Source: Pelodera strongyloides (lineage: Eukaryota > Nematoda > Chromadorea > Rhabditida > Rhabditidae). From it: a stretch of 64,000 nt of DNA. Under the pieces are notes generated by a model. It had not been told where the DNA came from. It saw only the letters and a list, made by a program, of their open reading frames with translations, and did no database searches. A program made the translations under genes and the position numbers. Of the stretch, positions 59,157 through 64,000 are shown piece by piece; position 1 is the stretch's first letter; each line of letters opens with the position of its first letter. The stretch spans positions 29,399 to 93,398 of the forward strand of contig JAANDG010000575.1 of the NCBI GenBank assembly GCA_036852015.1, written 5' to 3'.

Positions 59157-59882
59157 GTCGTGTAGGTGTATTCATCAAGTAGATTACTCCTCCTACGTAG
59201 AGGAATATAGAAAACGACCAGATAGTAAATTATTGTAAGAACAAACCCAGCAATAAATTCTAGCATCAACGACTTTATTTCAGCTGTGAATAGATCTATT
59301 TTTAGGCTTATGGGATTTCCAAGTATGGTGAAAATTTACAGTAGCTTGTAACCACACGAGAATATTTTTTTCATTTTCCATATTATATATGCAGGTTTCG
59401 TGCAGAATTGACAGGATCACGCCGAATTTTTGGAATACTTGGAAACCCCATTAGGCCTAAGCCTAAGCCCTGTGCCCTAAGCCTTTTGAATGGCTTCATT
59501 TTCCCTTTGGTTTTCTCTCGATTTTCTATGAAAACACTTTTGAGAATCAAGTATTGTCATCTGTTTGTAAATCTTGTTGTGCGCTCTCTGTATTACGCGA
59601 TCTATGATTTCTCATAACATATACCAGCAAAAAAAAGCGTGCCAACTTTCTAGACGATTTTGTAAGAACTCGAGTACTCGAGTCTTCCCATTTATACTTT
59701 CCTGATGCAATGACTTATACCAATTCATAAATTGTACCACATAACTCAAACTCACCATTTGGCTGGATCCATTTTAGGGCTCTGACCAAAGGCCCGGCAC
59801 GTGCCTCCTGTACTTTATTAACCACGGACGTCCCCCATAGAGTACTCTTTCTTGGATCCCTTTTCTCTGGTTTCTTGGCCAT
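59153..59882 (-). CDS. Small single-pass membrane protein, unknown family
   Basis: Two exons (59882-59756, 59283-59153) make 258 nt, 85 residues. The first encodes a basic N-terminus (MAKKPEKRDPRKSTLWG) and VQEARAGPLVRALKWIQP, ending at a consensus GTGAGT donor. The second, after TTCACAG, gives EFIAGFVLTIIYYLVVFYI, a clear transmembrane helix, then LRRRSNLLDEYTYTT and TAA. Phase matches across the intron. I do not recognise the family. The positive flank on both sides of the helix leaves topology open. It interrupts the run of glycine-rich peptide genes on the same strand. Confidence 0.6.
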
Positions 59883-59965
59883 TCACATATCATAGTATCA
59901 GTAATGAGCAACACTGTGCACTATCTTAACAAAGAGATTAAGAAAAATGAGTTTATTATATAGCT

Positions 59966-60466
59966 TTAACCGCGGATGATGGTTGTTTTTGTGATGACGG
60001 TCTTTCCACCACTGGGTCCTCCGAATCCACCTCGAGAAGATCCACCGAATCCACCCCGAGAAGATCCACCGAAGCCACCACGGCTTCCGGCACCAAACTG
60101 AGGTCCTCCGCCGAAACCACCACGGCCGCCGAACTGGGGAGCAGCACTGAAATTAGCACGAGGTAATTACGGTGTGATAATTGCTAATTACGACTAATTG
60201 TCAACAATGACCAATTGTCAACAATGTTATATGTTCAAATATTCTGGCACCAATTTCATGTATTTATCGAATCATGACTGTGGGTCTGTGTTATGGATCG
60301 CATAGACTAAAGATCACTAAGATGTAAATTTCTCAGAATACGACGAAATTTACAGTAGTAATTAGAGTAATAATTAACTACAGTAATAATTTTCAAAGAG
60401 CAACAAAAAAACCTACAATGCTGCGGCGAGAAGGCAGGCGACGAAGATAGCAACGCGGAAGAGCAT
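59966..60466 (-). CDS. Small secreted Gly-rich peptide 2
   Basis: Two exons (60466-60417, 60146-59966) give 76 residues. Signal peptide MLFRVAIFVACLLAAAF is followed by AAPQFGGRGGFGGG, then three to four GSSRGGFG repeats and the tail GKTVITKTTIIRG. The 50-nt first exon and phase-2 intron are shared with paralogues 3 and 4. Arg/Phe-Gly repeats suggest a disordered, possibly cationic secreted peptide. An ATATAAAA box lies about 60 bp upstream (60,523-60,530). Confidence 0.85.
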
Positions 60467-60522
60467 TTTCAAACCGAGTGGACAGAGGATACCCGACTAA
60501 CCTTTTCCCATACTTTTCCCCC

Positions 60523-60530
60523 TTTTATAT
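60523..60530 (-). promoter_or_regulatory. TATA box of peptide gene 2
   Basis: ATATAAAA on the minus strand, about 57-64 bp upstream of the ATG. Confidence 0.6.
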
Positions 60531-61062
60531 CTTTTCAGTTGTGCCGCGCCGCTCCCAATAAACTCTTCTTATCTTTTCATTAAAAGGACAACAAATGTGG
60601 GCGACGAGAAAAAGTGTTGCGCGAAGGAGTAGCGGGTTAGAGTGCGTGTTCGGAGTGGTTCACGGGTGGCCCACAACGTGAAACTTTGTTCACGCGCATA
60701 AGTCTCGCCCAGCCTTGCCCACCATGACTTACTTTATTGAATTCTTACGCGAAGCTACTGCGCACATTTTTTGGACCTGCATTGGTTTTCGCTTCTTCAG
60801 CTAATCTTTGCGGCTTCGCGCAGGGCAGAAACGCGAGGAATTTGGAAAAGCAGAAATCGCTCGCGAATGGAAAAAATTTGGTTTCAGTATTTCTTGCGTG
60901 CGGATCGTCCCAGCGAACCACCATGTTTCAGGTATTCAGAAAGTTGACTAAACTAGACGCGAATGCGGAAAACAGAGTTTTCTCACGTGAAGGTTGATAC
61001 AAACATTGCAAATGCACATTTCCATGTGAAAGTTGAAACATTGATGTGTGCCAATATGTTTT

Positions 61063-61100
61063 CCATCCACAGCTGTTTTCAGCTGTGGATGGAAAATAGT
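61063..61100. repeat. Perfect 17-bp hairpin
   Basis: TTTTCCATCCACAGCTG, a TTTT loop, then its exact reverse complement. Probably the core of a small inverted-repeat element. Confidence 0.7.
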
Positions 61101-61547
61101 GTTTTCTTTTACATTTAAACTAGCTCCCGTATAGAACCAGTCTGTAGTGTGTGCTATTTTTTGAGTTGCAATTTGCAAGTAAAACAGTTGTGTGATATTA
61201 GGGGAGTTGAGTTCAACGAACATCACAATGAAAAACTGCATGTCAGAAAACGTCCGTATATGGTATATTCGAAGATTACCTTGTTTTGCAAATTATTACA
61301 ATGCGCCTTGCACTTTACTTCTGTTTTTCTAGGACAAAAGGTAAATTTAGGCTTAGGTCCTCTTGCACTTTTTGTGTGTGATAAATGATCGATTAAATGA
61401 ATTTGGGGAAAAAAAAAAAAACGCTTTTTCATACAATTATTGCATTACTAAAAAAAAAGGGCAAAAAAATTTCCGTTAATTCCCTGTCGTGTCTCACCTT
61501 ATAAAATCCATAATCTGATCAATTTCTCTGTAAACTGTTTTCATGGG

Positions 61548-61615
61548 CACTGGGCTATACACCCGATCCGTGGACACTAATTGGACACCCATGGACATCA
61601 TGGACACTCATGTTT
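61548..61615 (+). repeat. Fragment of TGGACACC minisatellite family
   Basis: TATACACCC is followed by several GTGGACAC/TTGGACACC units, like the terminal repeat of the element at 18,920-19,499. Only one arm is seen. Confidence 0.55.
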
Positions 61616-61919
61616 TCATAGACTCGCGGGGTTATCCTTCACGTATCTTATTATGTTAGTTCTAACAGTGTGACATGCCCGTCCTTCAACTCTTTATCTG
61701 CACTAAACGATTTGAGTGACGTACAAATGAATTTATACATGTCTTACTTTATTAGAAAAACGTCAAAGGTTGTGCTTGTAAATATATTCAAAATTCCATA
61801 ATCCAAACGCGTGCACTTCTCGTAAACTGTTCTGTTAGAATTGATTTCTGGGCATAAACACACATGTATTTTTTAGTAGTTTATTACAATACTAAAATCA
61901 TAATATTGTATATGTTTAC

Positions 61920-62608
61920 TTATCCCCTAATGATGGTGGTCTTCTTGATAATCGTGGTCCCACCGCGTCCGAATCCGCCCCTTCCGCTGTCAAATCCACC
62001 CCGACCGCCACCGAAACCTCCACGTCCACCGTAGCCAGGACCACCGAAGCCGGGACCTCCTCCGAAGCCACCACGGCCGAATTGAGGAGCGGCTCTGTAA
62101 TTATTTGATAAGTAAATTTACAGAGTAGAAGTAGTGCCTAAACGGGCCTAAACGGACCTACGGACAGCTGGACCTAAACGGACCTAAACGGGCGCCAAGA
62201 CTGCGCGGCGTGCGCGAAATGATACAACATATGATATGTACTTTTGGAATATGGCATATAGTTCTTCAAGTTGGCATAGTTTCAACCTTGTGATTTTTCA
62301 TTTTTTTTCATGAGGGAATGCTCATCGAAGTTGAATTTTTTAATCCCATTATAGTAATAGTTTATTGATGATATGCCAACACTTCTCAAAAAAGATAAGC
62401 CGAAGATACCACGCTTCGAGTATGATTTCATTCATTTATGATTGGTATCATTGAAGAAAAAATCAGCGATATATCAAGATCGTGCCTTATTAAACTAAAA
62501 TATTAATATAATTAATGATAATAAGTGGATTTAAATTTAAAATATCAAAGTGACTTACAATGTGGCCACAAGAATGCAGGCGATGAATAGAACAATTCTC
62601 AGCATCAT
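61920..62608 (-). CDS. Small secreted Gly-rich peptide 3
   Basis: Two exons (62608-62559, 62094-61920) give 74 residues. MMLRIVLFIACILVATL is the signal peptide, then AAPQFGRGGFGGGPGFGG, GYGG and RGGFG repeats and the tail GGTTIIKKTTIIRG. The double ATG leaves the true start open by one codon. Close in layout and sequence to peptide 2. Confidence 0.85.
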
Positions 62609-62650
62609 TTTCGTGTTGTGGAAATAAAACAGGCGATCGTTTTGCAATGC

Positions 62651-62657
62651 TTAAATA
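62651..62657 (-). promoter_or_regulatory. Possible TATA box of peptide gene 3
   Basis: TATTTAA on the minus strand about 45 bp upstream of the ATG. Confidence 0.4.
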
Positions 62658-63041
62658 GCCTTTCTACCAGTCACATCATCGTATCGCACCCAATGAAATC
62701 TTATCTTTTCCGTACCAAAAAGAGATGAAATGTTGAGTTGTTTATGGTTTTTCACTGGAAATCAAGTGACGAAGTGGGTTAGGTATTTGATTTATTAGCT
62801 AACGCAAGCAAACGCACGGAAAAGCGAAAGTTAATGAGGACAAATTGAACAAGGAAGTGAAATAATACATAAATAACATTGAATAAGAAATTTTTATTAA
62901 TAATCAAAGAAATAACGTGCCAGTGAAGAAAACTCCTACTAAAAGGGTTTAAATTTTCAATGGTAAAGGCTGACTTGACTGGCTATAACAATCATAAAAT
63001 GACCCTATCCTGTATCATAAAAACAAACTTTTTATTCAATA

Positions 63042-63077
63042 CCAGAAAGCTACGCCGCCTGAGGCTTCTTTCTATAC
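63042..63077 (+). repeat. Copy of the ACCAG/CGCCGCCTGAGGC motif
   Basis: Third copy of the structured motif. Here it is followed by AAACGTCTGTAACGTAG, resembling AAACGTTTGCAACGTAT downstream of the copy at 70. Confidence 0.5.
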
Positions 63078-63198
63078 CTAGGAAACGTCTGTAACGTAGA
63101 TGAACATTTTAATAATTTCTTATAATAAGAAAGGTCGATGGATTTATTTTTGGATAATACGAACTCAAATTGTAAACAAAAATGCGGAAAAGACGACA

Positions 63199-63747
63199 TT
63201 AGCCACAAGGATTGCCACCACCAAATAAACCGCCAAATCCACGGCCAAGCCCTCCTCCGAAGCGAGGCCAGCCTCCTCCGCCGCCGCCGCCTCGCCGCCA
63301 TCCTCCTCCGCCACCTCGTCCTCCGCCTCCTCGGCCGCCGCCACCGCGCCGCCATCCCCCGCGCCCTCCGCCACCGCGACCTCCTCCGCCGCGACGGCCC
63401 CCTCCACCGCCGCCTCCTCTACGCCCACCACCTCGTCCACCACCTCCTCTGCCCCAACATTGTCCCCAAGCAAGTTCAGTACTAAATGTGTACTGATTAT
63501 TTTTATGACTGTTTTCTCATTTATGGAGCACAAATTTCATCAAACTTTTCTATTCGGTGGTGCACACTATGTGCTCGGTTTTTTTAAGTTTTTTCGACGT
63601 TGTTTAACTTTGCACTTTCAGATGTTAAAACTTCATATTCACGTGAAAAGTTGTAGTAGTTAACTTATTGTGTATACAATATAAATAAATAACTTACAAA
63701 ACTACAAGAATAAGGCAAATTAATATGAGTAGCGTCCTGAAGTTCAT
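63199..63747 (-). CDS. Small secreted Gly/Arg-rich peptide 4
   Basis: Two exons (63747-63698, 63481-63199) give 110 residues. Signal peptide MNFRTLLILICLILVVL is followed by FTELAWGQCWGRGGG, then about 60 residues of Gly with Arg and some Trp (GGWRRGGGG), a short RFGGGLGRGFGGLFGGG part and the end NPCG. It shares the 50-nt first exon and phase-2 intron but lacks the TTIIRG tail and has two cysteines instead. The second exon is extremely GC-rich. Antisense Pro-rich frames are shadows. A cationic antimicrobial or cuticular role is possible but unproven. Confidence 0.82.
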
Positions 63748-64000
63748 CGAGTGGGTTACAATGTCGACATGAGTCTTGCCTTATTGTTGATGGAGATTCC
63801 TCCCTTTTTGTGTGCAACAATTGTGTTTTATTCTTATTGTTACAAATTGTGTTTTATTCTTATTGTTGTATGTGATTGGTGAAAAAAACCCGTGCACTCT
63901 GTTGTTTACTCCTTACCCATCCTCGTTTTTTGCTGCACTTGTCTTTTATTACGTTATCTTATTAGCACACATTTCTTCATGTAACAGTCAATTAAAAATA
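63748..64000. other. Right end, upstream of peptide gene 4
   Basis: AT-rich sequence with a duplicated GTTTTATTCTTATTGTT string. It would hold the promoter of peptide gene 4, but no clear TATA box is seen. Confidence 0.5.

Larger units (their letters stand above)
60540..61919. other. Intergenic region between peptide genes 2 and 3
   Basis: No supported gene. It contains a strong hairpin (61,063-61,100), a TTAGGC-like fragment near 61,350, and a TGGACAC minisatellite fragment at 61,548-61,615. Confidence 0.6.

Noticed and set aside
60737..60997. 86-codon plus-strand frame upstream of peptide gene 2
   Set aside because: No domain, splice or paralogue support; it overlaps the probable promoter region of a better supported gene.
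63050..63496. Pro-rich plus-strand protein
   Set aside because: It is the reverse complement of the Gly/Arg-rich exon of peptide gene 4, which has a signal exon, splice sites and paralogues.

Overview
The window looks like nuclear DNA of a free-living or parasitic nematode. It has short spliced exons with GT...TTTCAG/ATTTAG introns, many TTAGGC-type interstitial telomere-like tracts (TTAGGC is the canonical nematode telomere unit), no bacterial operon signals, and a cluster of tiny two-exon secreted glycine-rich peptides. I cannot name the species. All gene models were assembled by hand from splice signals, reading phase and domain patterns, so exon ends are predictions.

Layout. (1) About 1-11.6 kb: no convincing gene. 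It holds microsatellites, a tRNA-derived SINE-like unit, two inverted-repeat elements, telomere-like tracts and one weak candidate signal-peptide exon. (2) 11.6-40.4 kb, plus strand: one very large gene of about 47 recognisable exons, about 4,800 codons without its 5' end. It encodes an extracellular protein with eleven PAN/Apple-like cysteine modules separated by Thr/Glu/Ser-rich linkers. A single 7,758-bp exon (28,115-35,872) codes for a repetitive Thr/Glu/Ala tract with about forty acidic-flanked Ser-Gly sites, like glycosaminoglycan attachment sites. I propose a giant PAN-domain proteoglycan/mucin; this is the most notable object in the window. (3) 42.5-55.5 kb, plus strand: a complete 23-exon CEP104 orthologue (938 codons) with N-terminal jelly-roll region, coiled coil, Pro/Ser-rich linker, TOG region and C-terminal zinc fingers. 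Its introns are full of TTAA-flanked MITEs, tandem repeats and a reverse-transcriptase fragment. (4) 56.0-63.8 kb, minus strand: four paralogous small secreted glycine-rich peptides sharing one gene structure (47-50-nt signal-peptide exon, phase-2 intron), plus a separate two-exon gene for an 85-residue single-pass membrane protein.

Mobile DNA is abundant. Three TTAA-flanked inverted-repeat families start with related termini, one nearly perfect 365-bp foldback occurs twice, and a 580-bp Mutator-like element has 9-bp target duplications and inverted repeats made of a TGGACACC minisatellite. The PAN gene shows recent internal unequal exchange, with 1.03-kb module duplications including introns and about 400-bp repeats inside the giant exon.

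The genes do not form an operon. PAN/mucin protein and secreted peptides would act outside the cell (cuticle, glycocalyx or egg-coat type material is a guess); CEP104 acts at ciliary tips.
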